A stretch of 64,000 nucleotides of DNA from a virus. This document shows, one piece after another, positions 50,896-60,537 of this stretch (its first letter is position 1; every line of letters starts with the position of its first letter). The stretch is from positions 124,001 through 188,000 of IMG/VR virus record IMGVR_UViG_3300007511_000001. One strand, 5' to 3'. The notes beneath the pieces are model-generated. The model was given only the letters and a program-made list of their open reading frames with translations. It made no database searches and was not told the DNA's origin. A program made the translations under genes and the position numbers.

Positions 50896-52070
50896 AAATT
50901 AAGATCTCCGCTTTCGGTAGTAGTGGATACAGACATTCCTGTAACTTCCTTAACTACTTCCTGATTCATGCGTTGCAGTTTCTTGCTATATATTTGCAAT
51001 GAATCTAGATTTTTTCCGCGTTCCCTAAGCTGCTTGAAAGATCCTTCTATCTTTTTGATTGCTGCGCCTATCTTATCCATAGTGTCGAGACCAAGAGTAC
51101 TCTTATCCGACTGCTTCTTGCTTGACTCTTTGAATTTTTTATAAACGTCTACAGCCTTTTCGTAAGTGTCTATGATTCTAGCTTTTTCAGGAAGAGTGAC
51201 TGTAAGAACGGCTATATGCACGATTCTTTCATCTTCAGGTTTGGACCATAGTACATTCTTTAAGATTTCGAAATCTTCTTCTGATACGTGATTTCTTCCT
51301 CGCAGAAAGGCTTCTGTTTTCATTATATGAACGGCCTTCACCCAGGTTCTGTCGGTTACCACGATTGTCTTTTGTTCTAGACTTCTTTTGATGTCTATCA
51401 TAAAGTTAACTATGTTTTCATCGTAAGTAACTTCCTGAATTTGCTTCATACCTTTTTGTATCTCTGCTTGAGTAATAGTATGAGGAATTTTTAACGAGTA
51501 ATCGTTTCCTAAAGCTTTTTTAAATTCTGCGGAATCGTTAATATATCCAATTCTGTATTTAAATTGGAATCTATCGTACATGGCATCCAGCCCATCGTCC
51601 TCTGCCGGTATCTCGTTTGACGCACCAATCATTAACTTTAGTGGTATGTTTGGGTTAGCATCCCTGCCATTAGGAAATAGGCGTTCATTCATAATAGTTA
51701 GCAGCGAGTTTAGAATACCGCTGTTAGCCTTAAATACTTCATCTATGAACGCGAAATCTGATTCTGGTAATTTACCCAAAGTAACGCGTCTATAGTCATC
51801 TTCCTCCAAGCCCTTGGCTGAAATCGGCCCAAATAGTTCGTCTGGCGTAGAAAATTTTGTTACCAGCCACTCAAAATAAGTACCACCAAATGCTTTTGCC
51901 CAGCCACGAATCAACGCGCTTTTTGCTGTCCCTGGAGGACCTAACAATAATATATTGCTGTTGGAATACAATGCTAAAGGCATTCCATGAATTGCATCTT
52001 CTCTTTCTACGTATAAGGAGTTAAGAAATTGTTCGTTTTCTTTTATTTTTTGTTGTACTGTGATTGCCAT
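50892..52070 (-). CDS. MoxR/RavA-type AAA+ ATPase
   Basis: 392 residues. Walker A GPPGTAKS at 44-51, Walker B FAFIDEVFKA with D110/E111, sensor 1 MIGASNEIPAE and an arginine-finger region DAMYDRFQFKYRI match the RavA branch. A C-terminal coiled coil (about 300-392) may contact the VWA protein. It probably powers remodelling of a target together with that partner. Its gene starts three bases after the zinc-ribbon-like gene. Confidence 0.88.
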   Translation of the reverse strand: MAITVQQKIKENEQFLNSLYVEREDAIHGMPLALYSNSNILLLGPPGTAKSALIRGWAKAFGGTYFEWLVTKFSTPDELFGPISAKGLEEDDYRRVTLGKLPESDFAFIDEVFKANSGILNSLLTIMNERLFPNGRDANPNIPLKLMIGASNEIPAEDDGLDAMYDRFQFKYRIGYINDSAEFKKALGNDYSLKIPHTITQAEIQKGMKQIQEVTYDENIVNFMIDIKRSLEQKTIVVTDRTWVKAVHIMKTEAFLRGRNHVSEEDFEILKNVLWSKPEDERIVHIAVLTVTLPEKARIIDTYEKAVDVYKKFKESSKKQSDKSTLGLDTMDKIGAAIKKIEGSFKQLRERGKNLDSLQIYSKKLQRMNQEVVKEVTGMSVSTTTESGDLNL

Positions 52071-52073
52071 TTT

Positions 52074-52646
52074 CTAGTATTCTCCGTGTGGTGGTCCAAA
52101 TTGTGATTTGTTAGATCTTCCGAAAAGAACTTCTTCCATAGGCTTAGCTGCGGCAGACCCAAATGTTATAAGCCTAATTAGCATGGCTACCCACTCTGTC
52201 AGGGTTTCTTGTACTATTTCCACTGCTTCTGGATCTACGACTGCTGGAATTGTAAATGATAGTTGTGCTTGATTTGGGCCATTATTTTTAGAAGTTATTT
52301 TTGTAAACTTAGGCGGTACGCCAGGATCAAACCCAAACTTCTTTAACATCTCTTCTCGTTCTTCGTTGGTGAAAGATAGTTTATGAGTAGGCACAAATTC
52401 TGAATTTGTAGTTTCACTACTAGCCAGTAGTTTCTTAGTTTTCTCTTGCGCAACTACTTTACTTTGTTTATATGATTCTAATTCTTCCATAGTGCGGCCT
52501 AAAGCCTCCGGCGGTGGTATTGACACACGCTGGCCCGTACGTTCTTGCACTGTGGTTGCGTTATCATAAAGACAAAAATAGCAAAAACCTTTACCTAGCT
52601 GCATTTCCTCGTTTGTTAACGGGCGATTGCATACTTCACAGTTCAC
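52074..52646 (-). CDS. Zinc-knuckle protein upstream of MoxR-VWA
   Basis: 190 residues. CEVC and CYFC knuckles in the first 27 residues form a treble-clef or ribbon-like zinc site; the middle is disordered and charged; the C-terminal 60 residues are hydrophobic-helical (VAMLIRLITFGSAAA). Start is GTG with GAGGGGGG upstream; it overlaps the previous gene by four bases. Could be an adaptor for the MoxR-VWA pair. No family recognised. Confidence 0.55.
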   Translation of the reverse strand: MNCEVCNRPLTNEEMQLGKGFCYFCLYDNATTVQERTGQRVSIPPPEALGRTMEELESYKQSKVVAQEKTKKLLASSETTNSEFVPTHKLSFTNEEREEMLKKFGFDPGVPPKFTKITSKNNGPNQAQLSFTIPAVVDPEAVEIVQETLTEWVAMLIRLITFGSAAAKPMEEVLFGRSNKSQFGPPHGEY

Positions 52647-52879
52647 AGGTTACCCCCCTCAACATCTTTTAAGAATTTTTTAAGATATTCTTCATTTTCT
52701 TTAATAAAAAGTTCAAAGCGTTTTTTTGCCTCCTTATCACCGCCCAACATTCCCACCGTAAGCCTAACTCCGGCTATAAATGGAACTAAAGTTTCGTCCT
52801 TTAATCCTTTTTTAGCTAAAAAAGCTTTCATGGCTGGAACATCATCAAACAATGATAATAGTTCTCGCTCTACATTCAT
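52643..52879 (-). CDS. Small helical hypothetical protein
   Basis: The ATG at 52879 has GGAG nine bases upstream and is preferred to the longer open frame from 52936. The 78-residue product is charged and helical (LLSLFDDVPAMKAFLAKKGL, ending KKFLKDVEGGNL). No family recognised. It overlaps the zinc-knuckle gene start. Confidence 0.6.
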   Translation of the reverse strand: MNVERELLSLFDDVPAMKAFLAKKGLKDETLVPFIAGVRLTVGMLGGDKEAKKRFELFIKENEEYLKKFLKDVEGGNL

Positions 52880-52942
52880 ACATTCTCCATTATATTTGTT
52901 GTAGTTAAAGAAGAGACTTGTCGTCTCTTCATTCATAGTTCG

Positions 52943-53092
52943 TCATTTCTTTGAGTTGCCCGACTTTGAAGATGAGCTTCTCTTTGCTCCAGACCTCTTG
53001 GGGGAACTTACGGCGGTAAATTGCTTCAAACCTGAATTAAGATTTGCGCCACCTGTACCCGATCTTCTGAGTTTTCTTCGTTGCATTACCAT
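52943..53092 (-). CDS. Small Ser/Lys-rich basic protein
   Basis: The frame is open from TTG 53152, but GGAGGT lies 12 bases before the ATG at 53092, giving 49 residues beginning MVMQRRKLRRSG and ending in a Ser/Lys-rich tail. Such a basic, disordered protein may bind nucleic acid. The start is uncertain. It is the first gene of the leftward operon containing the MoxR-VWA pair and retron. Confidence 0.5.
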   Translation of the reverse strand: MVMQRRKLRRSGTGGANLNSGLKQFTAVSSPKRSGAKRSSSSKSGNSKK

Positions 53093-53144
53093 TAGCGCAT
53101 GTCTACCTCCTGACTTGGTGTCTTTGATCATTGTGACCAAAGAG

Positions 53145-53173
53145 TTGACCAATTATATATTTGTATTTATAAT
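53145..53173 (+). promoter_or_regulatory. Sigma-70-type promoter for the RNA polymerase gene
   Basis: TTGACC, 17 bases, TATAAT. A transcript would begin near 53180, 50 bases before the polymerase ATG, and its leader would contain motif copy 4. This suggests that host polymerase first transcribes the phage polymerase gene. Confidence 0.75.
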
Positions 53174-53193
53174 TAAATAGCTTACTACATATT

Positions 53194-53208
53194 TATCTTA
53201 TACCATAA
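53194..53208. promoter_or_regulatory. Recurrent intergenic motif, copy 4
   Basis: TATCTTATACCATAA between the divergent leftward operon and the polymerase gene. In minus-strand orientation it gives TGGTATAAG, usable as an extended -10 element for the leftward MoxR-VWA-retron operon. In plus orientation it sits in the polymerase leader, where it could be an autoregulatory site. Confidence 0.65.
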
Positions 53209-53230
53209 AATTACGAAAAGGTCAATAGCA

Positions 53231-56200
53231 ATGGCGAAGAGAGTTGACTCCTTAAACATCAACGAACAAGATCTTTTGATGCAGTCGTCGGTAGTTGATG
53301 CCCTTTACAAGGAATTTCCTATAAAGGGTAAAAAGAATAGTATACGTATTAAAAATATTATTGCAGATGAGACCAAAGCCCCGATCAATGATTTGCCAGC
53401 CCAGAAAGAAATTAAGCTAGATGGTAAGTCTTGGGTAATGCCTGTATACGCCGATTTTGATTTAATAGATAATGAAACCGGTAAAGTTATTTCTAGAGCT
53501 AAGAAAATGAAAATCACCTCTATACCGAGGATGACAAATAGATTTTCAGTTATCATCGAGGGGAATGAGTACCAGACTCTCAATCAGTTTCGTCTTCGTT
53601 CTGGTGTATACACGCGTGAAAAGTCTAATGGCCAGTTTGAAAGTCAGTTTAACCTGGAAAAGGGCTTCAACTTCAAAATGATGCTGGACCCGAAAAAAGA
53701 GGTATTCTTCCTTCAGGCTGGTAATCAAAACTATCCTATATATGCTATTTTACATGCTCTCGGCATGCCAGATGAACCTATGCGCCGAGCATGGGGTAAA
53801 GAGATATTCGAGGCTAATGCTAGGGCTGGAATAAAAGAGCTACATGGATCTATTATAAAATTAGTAGATACTTTATTGCATCACAAAACAAATGACTACG
53901 CAGAAGCTCTAAGGCTCTTTAAAAAGTATTTAGAAGATACCTCAGTATCCTCAGAAACAACAGAGCTTACCCTGGGCCAAGGTTTTAATAAGGTAAATAA
54001 AGACTTACTACTAGCAACTTCTTCAAAATTGTTACGCGTAATGCGTAGAGAAGAAAAAGAAGATGAAAGAGATTCCTTGGTATTCAAAGAGCTGTTCACA
54101 CCACAAGACCAGCTTAAAGCCTTTCTAGATGCGCGTACTACGAAGATTACAAACAAGATTAAATGGCGTTTAGATAATAAAGAAACCATCAGAGACATTA
54201 TTCCTACTAATACTTACGGTGATCCTATTAAGGAGTTCTTCTCAGTTGGTGAACTTAGTAGTCCCCCGCCGCAGACTAATCCAGCAGCTATTTTAGGCGA
54301 ATGGAATAAAACAACCGTTATGGGAACTGGTGGAATACAATCCAGGCATGCTGTAACTATGAATGTACGAGATGTACATCCTTCTACAGTTGGATTCTTA
54401 GATCCGATTAATACACCAGAAACTGGTAAAATTGGTGTTACCTTACCGCTAGCTATAGGTGTTTCTAAAACAGAAAAAGGACTTGTAACTAAAGTTATAA
54501 CACCGGCAGGCCGTATAAAAGAATTTACACCAAAAGAAATGTGGGATCGTAAGATAGGGTTTCCTGACCAATATAAAGTGGTAGATGGAAAAGTTAAGCC
54601 TGTCGGGGCTCTAGTAAAAGGTAACTGGAAGGGCAGATCATTACTTATTGCAGGTAAGGAAATAGATGGATATATACATAATCCAACCTTTATGTTCTCT
54701 TTCCAAAGTAACTTGATTCCATTTTTGGGCACGGTATCTGGTAACCGCGCTATGGTTGCCAGTAAACAGATTGGGCAGGCTGTTGCAGTATCTAATCCTG
54801 ATAAGCCGCATGTACGTGTGCTGGGGCCCAACAAGAGACAAACTTTTGGCAAAGCTATCAGTGACACTGTTAATCCTAAAGTTCCTAATGAGTTAGAAGA
54901 GGGTACTGTATCCAAAGTCACAAAAGATTACATATTTATAAAAGACCAAGATAACAAAACACACAAGATTGGATTATTCAATGATTTCCCGTTAAACCAA
55001 GAAGCTTTCATAAATAGCAAACCCGTAGTAGCTCCTGGTAGTAAAGTATACCCAGGGGATAAACTTGCAGAGAATAACTTCCAGGATAAGGGCGAACTTG
55101 CTTTAGGTGTTAATGCTAAGATAGCATATATGCCTTGGAAGGGCTATAATTTCGAAGATTCGGTTGTCGTAACTGAGTCATTTGCCAATAGAATGACCTC
55201 TGAGAAAATTTTAAAATTCTCTTATACAGCGCCCAAAGAAGGCATGATAGATAAAGCTAAATTATTAGCTTATTATCCGGACAGCATGACACCAGAAAAC
55301 TATGCTAAATTAGATGATGAAGGTATTATTAAAAAAGGATCAGAAGTAGATCCTAATGATGTGTTGATTGCTGGCCTCGCTCCTAAAGAATACACAGACG
55401 AAGAGAAGATTCTAAAAACTATGAATAAGAGTCTATCTGTTCCTTACGCACGAAGTACTTTGGAGTATGACGGCCATAACCGAGGTAAAGTATTATATGT
55501 GCGTAAACTTACGCGTAGGCGTTACAATGTGCATGTAAAAGTAATTGCCCCTATGGAAATAGGCGATAAAATTGCTGGTCGTTATGGCAACAAGATGATT
55601 GTATCCAAAATCATTAAAGATGATGAGGCTCCTCATACCAAAGATGGCAAAGCAATAGATGTTATAGCCTCCCCGTTTGGTGTACCGGGTCGTATGAATA
55701 TTGGCCAGTTATTAGAAACGGCCGCTGGTAAGCTAGCAGAAAAAACAGGCAAAGATTATGAAGTAGCCAACTTTGATGGAACAGACCATTTAGCTAAATT
55801 AAAGAAAGAATTCAAGAAAAATGGGTTAGAGTTTGACGAAGAGCTTACTGATGGGAAAGATGGTAAATCTTTTACTAACAAAGTGTTCGTAGGAAACCAG
55901 CATATACTTAAACTCATGCATGTTGTAGAACATAAGTTAAAACATAGATCTTATGGCTCTTACAGTATGGACGAACAGCCCACTAGAGGAGATGATGGTG
56001 GTCAAGCTTTTGATCAGCTTACCACTTACGTAGCCATGGCGCATGGGGCGAAAGCAAACCTGTATGATTCTACAGCTATTAAAGGTCAAAAGAACGACGA
56101 AATATGGAGAAACATTCAACTAGGATTACCTATACCTCCACCCAATAGAAACTTTGCCTGGGATAAGATGGTTAACTATCTTAAAGCCTCTGGCGTTAAT

Positions 56201-59200
56201 GTCGAGAAAAAGGGAGATTATATACAAGCATCTCCTTTAACAGACAAAGCCGTTACTGAGCTGACCGGCACGAAATCGGAAATCAAAGATCCTGGGCACA
56301 TGTTGATTGGTAAGAACCTTGCCAGTATTAAAGGCGGCCTGTTTGATCAAAACATCACAGGCGGAATGCAAGGAAAGAAGTGGGGATATATTAAACTTGA
56401 AGAAAAGATCCCCTCTCCACTCATGCAAAAATCTATTACTTCTATTCTTGGTATCACGCATAGCAAGTATATGAAAATAATAAACGAACAAGAAGAGTTA
56501 GATGGTAAGACTGGCTTTGCGGCTATAGAAGCTGCCTTAGGCAAGGTTGATATTAACGCAGACTTACGCAAGACCAAGAAATCTCTACAGACCACAGCTC
56601 CACAAAATGTAGATAAATTAAATAAAAAAATAAGATATCTGGAGGCATTGAAAAAGTTTGAGCTGAAGCCAACTGATTTAATGATATCTAAAGTTCCTGT
56701 TTTACCTCCGGTATTTAGACCTGTCTATCCACTTCCTAGTGGGGACTTAATGGTTAATCCTATCAATTGGTCATACAGAAATTTAGGTTTAGTAAACAAC
56801 AGTCTTAAACAATACAAGACGATGGGCAGTGTTGCTTATAAGGAATTGGGTGGTAATACTCGCAAAAGTTTATATGAGGCAGTTAGTGAAGTACAGGGCG
56901 TAACAGACCCGGTAGGGTTTGGACAAGAGAAAAGACTTGGAGCACTTGCTCAACTGTCTGGTAAAAAAGGTACGTCTCCCAAGTATGGCTTTATCCAGAG
57001 CAAGCTCTGGAGAAAACGCCAAGACTTAACCGGTAGATCCACAATTACTCTTGAACCTAGCTTAGGTTTAGATCAGATAGGCATTCCTGAGGTGATGGGG
57101 TGGGACATTTATAAACCTTTTGTAATGAAAGAACTTAAAGACCAAGGTTTTCAACCTATACAAGCTATGGAGGAAATAGAAAAGAAAACGGATAGAGCTA
57201 AAGAAGCTCTAATAGCTGTTATGAAAAAACGTCCAGTAATGGTTAACCGCGCACCTTCTCTTCACAAGTTTGGTTTGCAGGCATTTAATCCAATTAACGT
57301 AGAAGGCAATGCTATCAAGCTTAATCCTTTGGTGACAAAAGGGTTTAATGCAGACTTTGACGGCGACACAATGTCTGTACACGTACCGGTTACAGATAAG
57401 GCCGTAGAAGAAGCATATGGCATGATGCCCTCTCGTAATGTATTTATGCCGGGCATGCACGGAGCTAAAACAATGCCTATACAAGGCTTTGGCCAAGATT
57501 ACCAATTAGGTATATGGTTACTCACCCGAACTGAAAAGAAAAGCACTAAAGAATACGAGTCAATTGCTGCGGCAACTAAAGCTAAAGTTCCCTTGACTAC
57601 AGAGATAACAATTAAGGGCAAGGGTAGAACTACCCTTGGAAGAGAGATATTGGTTAAATCCGTACCTAAAAAGTTCCATAAATTTGTACGCTCTAACGAA
57701 ATGAATGGAAAGAATGTAAACGAATTAATGACCAGAATAGCTCTTGAATCTGATAAAGACTACGGCCAAGTTGCAGACTCCCTGAAGAGTCTGGGAGCAG
57801 ACTCCGCACATCAACACGGGTTTAGTATTTCCCTTAATGATCTAGATATAGATAGATCTTTTAGGGACAAAGCAGTAGCGGATACTTGGAGAAAAGTAGG
57901 TCCCAAACCTGCCGATACGAAAGTAGTAAATGCTTTCATGGGCATAGACAACAAGATTGCAGTTGGGCAGGCTAAGGCTGTTAAAGACAAAGAGAAGCTA
58001 TATAGCAGAGAAAACAACTTACGTATTATGCAGGAGTCTGGCGCTGGAGGTAAAAAAGTAGCTAACTCTGCTCAGCAAATCTTATCAATGCCGGGTGTTC
58101 TTTTAGATGTGCACAATAATCCTATCCCAGTACCTAATGTTAAATCCTGGACAGAGGGACAAGATGTGGCAGGTTATTGGAACTCTATGTATGGGGCACG
58201 TAAAGGGGCTGTAGATAGAGCTATTAATACGCAAGATACTGGGTTTCTCAATAAGTCCTTATTAGCAGTGACTAGAAATCTTGTTATCACGGAAGAAGAT
58301 TGTGAAACAACTGACGGCATCGAAATAGCAGTCAATGATAAAAATGCAGTAGATAGATTTTTAGCTGAAAAAATAGTAGGGGTTGGAAGGAAAGACGAAT
58401 TAGTTACCACCGAGCTATTACGAAAAGCTAAAGCTAAAAAATTAAAAACTATCAAAGTACGCTCACCCCTGACCTGTGAGACCGCAAAAGGAGTTTGTAT
58501 TCAGTGCTATGGTTTAATGGCTAATAATAAGCCTCCTAAAGTCGGAGATAATGTTGGCATCATAGATGGCCAAACTATGACAGAGCGTAGTACACAATTA
58601 CAGATGCAGACTTTCCATAGCGGCGGAACGGCTAAAGGTACATCAATGTTGGTTGCGGGGTTCCCTCGTATTATCCAATTAGTAAAGGTGCCCGCTGTGT
58701 TAGGCGGTAAGGCTACCTTGTCTGAAGTTTCTGGCGAGGTTAGTAAAGTAACAGAAAACCCATTAGGGGGTTATGATGTAACTATAGGGGATATAGCACA
58801 TAGAATCCCTGCTGGTATGGGGTTAAAAGTAAAAGAAGGAAGCAAAGTAAGCAAGGGAGATTTGTTATCAGAAGGCATCATTAAGCCCCAGGAGTTAAGT
58901 AAGCTAAAGTCACATCTAGATGCTGAGAAGTATATCGTGGATGAACTGGATGATGTGTTTGATGGCCAATTCCATAAGCGTACCTATGAAACAGTAGTTC
59001 GTGCTATGGGTTCGCAGGCACGCATCACAGAAGCTCCGGAAGATAGTGATTTAATTAGAGGGGATGTTGCCGATATATGGCATCTAAAGAAATTAAATAC
59101 AAAACGAAAAGCTGAGGGTAAAGAATTAATACAGTATGAGCCATACTTTAAATCCATTGACATGTTACCTCATGACCGGGCAGACTGGTTAAGTAGATTA

Positions 59201-59335
59201 AGCGTAAACAGGTTGCGCGGAACAGTACAAGAAGCCGCAGCTCGTGGACTGGTATCAGATATTCACGGAGTTGATCCTATACCTGCATACATGTACGGAA
59301 CTGAGTTTGGTAAAAAAGAAGATGGTAGATACTAA
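53231..59335 (+). CDS. Fused beta-beta' DNA-directed RNA polymerase
   Basis: 2034 residues in a single chain. The N-terminal half is beta: IPRMTNRFSVIIEGNEYQT, RDVHPSTVGFLDPINTPE near 379, GYNFEDSVVVTES, GDKIAGRYGNK near 777 and PFGVPGRMNIGQLLE. From about 1140 it is beta': LPPVFRPVYPLPSG, DLTGRSTIT, NRAPSLHKFGLQAF, the catalytic NADFDGD at 1373-1379, a Cys zinc site near 1749 (CETAKGVCIQC) and the trigger-loop segment GQTMTERSTQLQMQTF near 1779. Both catalytic halves are complete but lineage inserts are absent, so it is shorter than E. coli beta plus beta' (2749). No alpha or omega gene is seen. A weak AAAGG site precedes the ATG. Confidence 0.93.
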   Translation: MAKRVDSLNINEQDLLMQSSVVDALYKEFPIKGKKNSIRIKNIIADETKAPINDLPAQKEIKLDGKSWVMPVYADFDLIDNETGKVISRAKKMKITSIPRMTNRFSVIIEGNEYQTLNQFRLRSGVYTREKSNGQFESQFNLEKGFNFKMMLDPKKEVFFLQAGNQNYPIYAILHALGMPDEPMRRAWGKEIFEANARAGIKELHGSIIKLVDTLLHHKTNDYAEALRLFKKYLEDTSVSSETTELTLGQGFNKVNKDLLLATSSKLLRVMRREEKEDERDSLVFKELFTPQDQLKAFLDARTTKITNKIKWRLDNKETIRDIIPTNTYGDPIKEFFSVGELSSPPPQTNPAAILGEWNKTTVMGTGGIQSRHAVTMNVRDVHPSTVGFLDPINTPETGKIGVTLPLAIGVSKTEKGLVTKVITPAGRIKEFTPKEMWDRKIGFPDQYKVVDGKVKPVGALVKGNWKGRSLLIAGKEIDGYIHNPTFMFSFQSNLIPFLGTVSGNRAMVASKQIGQAVAVSNPDKPHVRVLGPNKRQTFGKAISDTVNPKVPNELEEGTVSKVTKDYIFIKDQDNKTHKIGLFNDFPLNQEAFINSKPVVAPGSKVYPGDKLAENNFQDKGELALGVNAKIAYMPWKGYNFEDSVVVTESFANRMTSEKILKFSYTAPKEGMIDKAKLLAYYPDSMTPENYAKLDDEGIIKKGSEVDPNDVLIAGLAPKEYTDEEKILKTMNKSLSVPYARSTLEYDGHNRGKVLYVRKLTRRRYNVHVKVIAPMEIGDKIAGRYGNKMIVSKIIKDDEAPHTKDGKAIDVIASPFGVPGRMNIGQLLETAAGKLAEKTGKDYEVANFDGTDHLAKLKKEFKKNGLEFDEELTDGKDGKSFTNKVFVGNQHILKLMHVVEHKLKHRSYGSYSMDEQPTRGDDGGQAFDQLTTYVAMAHGAKANLYDSTAIKGQKNDEIWRNIQLGLPIPPPNRNFAWDKMVNYLKASGVNVEKKGDYIQASPLTDKAVTELTGTKSEIKDPGHMLIGKNLASIKGGLFDQNITGGMQGKKWGYIKLEEKIPSPLMQKSITSILGITHSKYMKIINEQEELDGKTGFAAIEAALGKVDINADLRKTKKSLQTTAPQNVDKLNKKIRYLEALKKFELKPTDLMISKVPVLPPVFRPVYPLPSGDLMVNPINWSYRNLGLVNNSLKQYKTMGSVAYKELGGNTRKSLYEAVSEVQGVTDPVGFGQEKRLGALAQLSGKKGTSPKYGFIQSKLWRKRQDLTGRSTITLEPSLGLDQIGIPEVMGWDIYKPFVMKELKDQGFQPIQAMEEIEKKTDRAKEALIAVMKKRPVMVNRAPSLHKFGLQAFNPINVEGNAIKLNPLVTKGFNADFDGDTMSVHVPVTDKAVEEAYGMMPSRNVFMPGMHGAKTMPIQGFGQDYQLGIWLLTRTEKKSTKEYESIAAATKAKVPLTTEITIKGKGRTTLGREILVKSVPKKFHKFVRSNEMNGKNVNELMTRIALESDKDYGQVADSLKSLGADSAHQHGFSISLNDLDIDRSFRDKAVADTWRKVGPKPADTKVVNAFMGIDNKIAVGQAKAVKDKEKLYSRENNLRIMQESGAGGKKVANSAQQILSMPGVLLDVHNNPIPVPNVKSWTEGQDVAGYWNSMYGARKGAVDRAINTQDTGFLNKSLLAVTRNLVITEEDCETTDGIEIAVNDKNAVDRFLAEKIVGVGRKDELVTTELLRKAKAKKLKTIKVRSPLTCETAKGVCIQCYGLMANNKPPKVGDNVGIIDGQTMTERSTQLQMQTFHSGGTAKGTSMLVAGFPRIIQLVKVPAVLGGKATLSEVSGEVSKVTENPLGGYDVTIGDIAHRIPAGMGLKVKEGSKVSKGDLLSEGIIKPQELSKLKSHLDAEKYIVDELDDVFDGQFHKRTYETVVRAMGSQARITEAPEDSDLIRGDVADIWHLKKLNTKRKAEGKELIQYEPYFKSIDMLPHDRADWLSRLSVNRLRGTVQEAAARGLVSDIHGVDPIPAYMYGTEFGKKEDGRY

Positions 59336-60537
59336 TGCTACACGGTCCATGTCAACATATACTGGTTGCATATGATTTTAGAAAACCTTTTAACCAAGAC
59401 TTCGGTAAATTGCCTGGGTTAATAGGAGTAGCACGTCGTGGCGGTACCATACTATTTGAAAATATAAAGTACAATGTATTTTGGCAACGATATAAAGATG
59501 GAAAGTTGCCTCCATATCTAAAAATATTTACCTTTGATGTGGATAGATATAAACTAGTAAGAGCTCGCACGTTAAAGAAAGTAGAATATAAAAAAGAGCT
59601 ATACGATTTCAAACTGCGTAATAAAGTTATAAGAGGTCATAGTATTTTGGCCTTTGATAAAAATCTTGGTATAGTAACTAATATATCGGGAGAAGACGCG
59701 CTTGGAGCCTGGGTGCCTTTGCCTTTAGAATTAGAGGTCCCAGGCCCAGATCTACCGGGTGGGTTTGAAGAAGCTTGGGAAATTGGCAACAATATAGCAT
59801 TAAATAGTGTCAAAAAACGTTCCGTTAATCCTAGCATAACTACCCTAAGAATGAATCTGACTGATGATTTTTTAGCGCATAGTTATGACTATAGACTAGG
59901 GCTGTTCTCCGGGCTATTTAACAAGTGGGGTAACTTGCCTCTTGGGGGAGACGGAGCAGGTTGGGAAGGAAAACATGATTCCTTATCTCGCCCAAAATTT
60001 AAATGTGTTCAACAAAGGCGAACATTTTGGTTTAACTTCAGACAACTAGTAGCTAGTCTTGGACAAGAAACTAATGATAAAACTGATTATGGCTACTATA
60101 AATATTACGTTACCAGGTTACGCCCCACTTCTTTCTATCCTTTAATAGATAAATTAAAAATAGACAACAGTAAACGTCAAAGAGAAGTAGATAGATTCAA
60201 AGACGTATACCATTCAAACCAGGAAGGCGGACGTGCGGTTCCGATGGATAGAGCTATCTCTGATACACTTTCTTACTATAAAGCTATACTAACTGGAAGC
60301 GAAGACGAGCTAACTAGAAAATACGCTACCCGCTTATTAGAGAATGATCTGCATATAGCAGACAAAAATTTAACATATATCGACAATTGGCGTAAATATA
60401 TGGTAAATAATAAAAAAATATATTGGGTAAAAATTGATGGGGTGCAGGCGGTTGAGCCAGAGCAAACCACCACCAATTTTTTATTAGACATGTCAATTCC
60501 TTTCCTTTCGGCCTACTTGTTGCCTCAGAGTGAATAA
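59335..60537 (+). CDS. Unknown protein coupled to the RNA polymerase
   Basis: 400 residues, sharing TAATG with the polymerase stop. The N-terminal 120 residues are beta-rich (GTILFENIKYNVFWQRY, FDVDRYKLVRARTLKKVEY, ELYDFKLRNKVIRGHSILAF). The middle and C-terminal parts are helical and rich in Arg/Lys/Tyr. It is not alpha, omega or a sigma factor by eye. The tight coupling suggests a subunit or assembly factor of the polymerase, or a virion protein delivered with it. Confidence 0.55.
   Translation: MLHGPCQHILVAYDFRKPFNQDFGKLPGLIGVARRGGTILFENIKYNVFWQRYKDGKLPPYLKIFTFDVDRYKLVRARTLKKVEYKKELYDFKLRNKVIRGHSILAFDKNLGIVTNISGEDALGAWVPLPLELEVPGPDLPGGFEEAWEIGNNIALNSVKKRSVNPSITTLRMNLTDDFLAHSYDYRLGLFSGLFNKWGNLPLGGDGAGWEGKHDSLSRPKFKCVQQRRTFWFNFRQLVASLGQETNDKTDYGYYKYYVTRLRPTSFYPLIDKLKIDNSKRQREVDRFKDVYHSNQEGGRAVPMDRAISDTLSYYKAILTGSEDELTRKYATRLLENDLHIADKNLTYIDNWRKYMVNNKKIYWVKIDGVQAVEPEQTTTNFLLDMSIPFLSAYLLPQSE

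Noticed and set aside
59335-59760. Intein or Hint domain at the N-terminus of the protein after the polymerase
   Set aside because: The beta pattern and ELYDF...RGHS segment are suggestive, but there is no Cys/Ser at the first position of a splice site and no HN/C ending, so I do not claim it.
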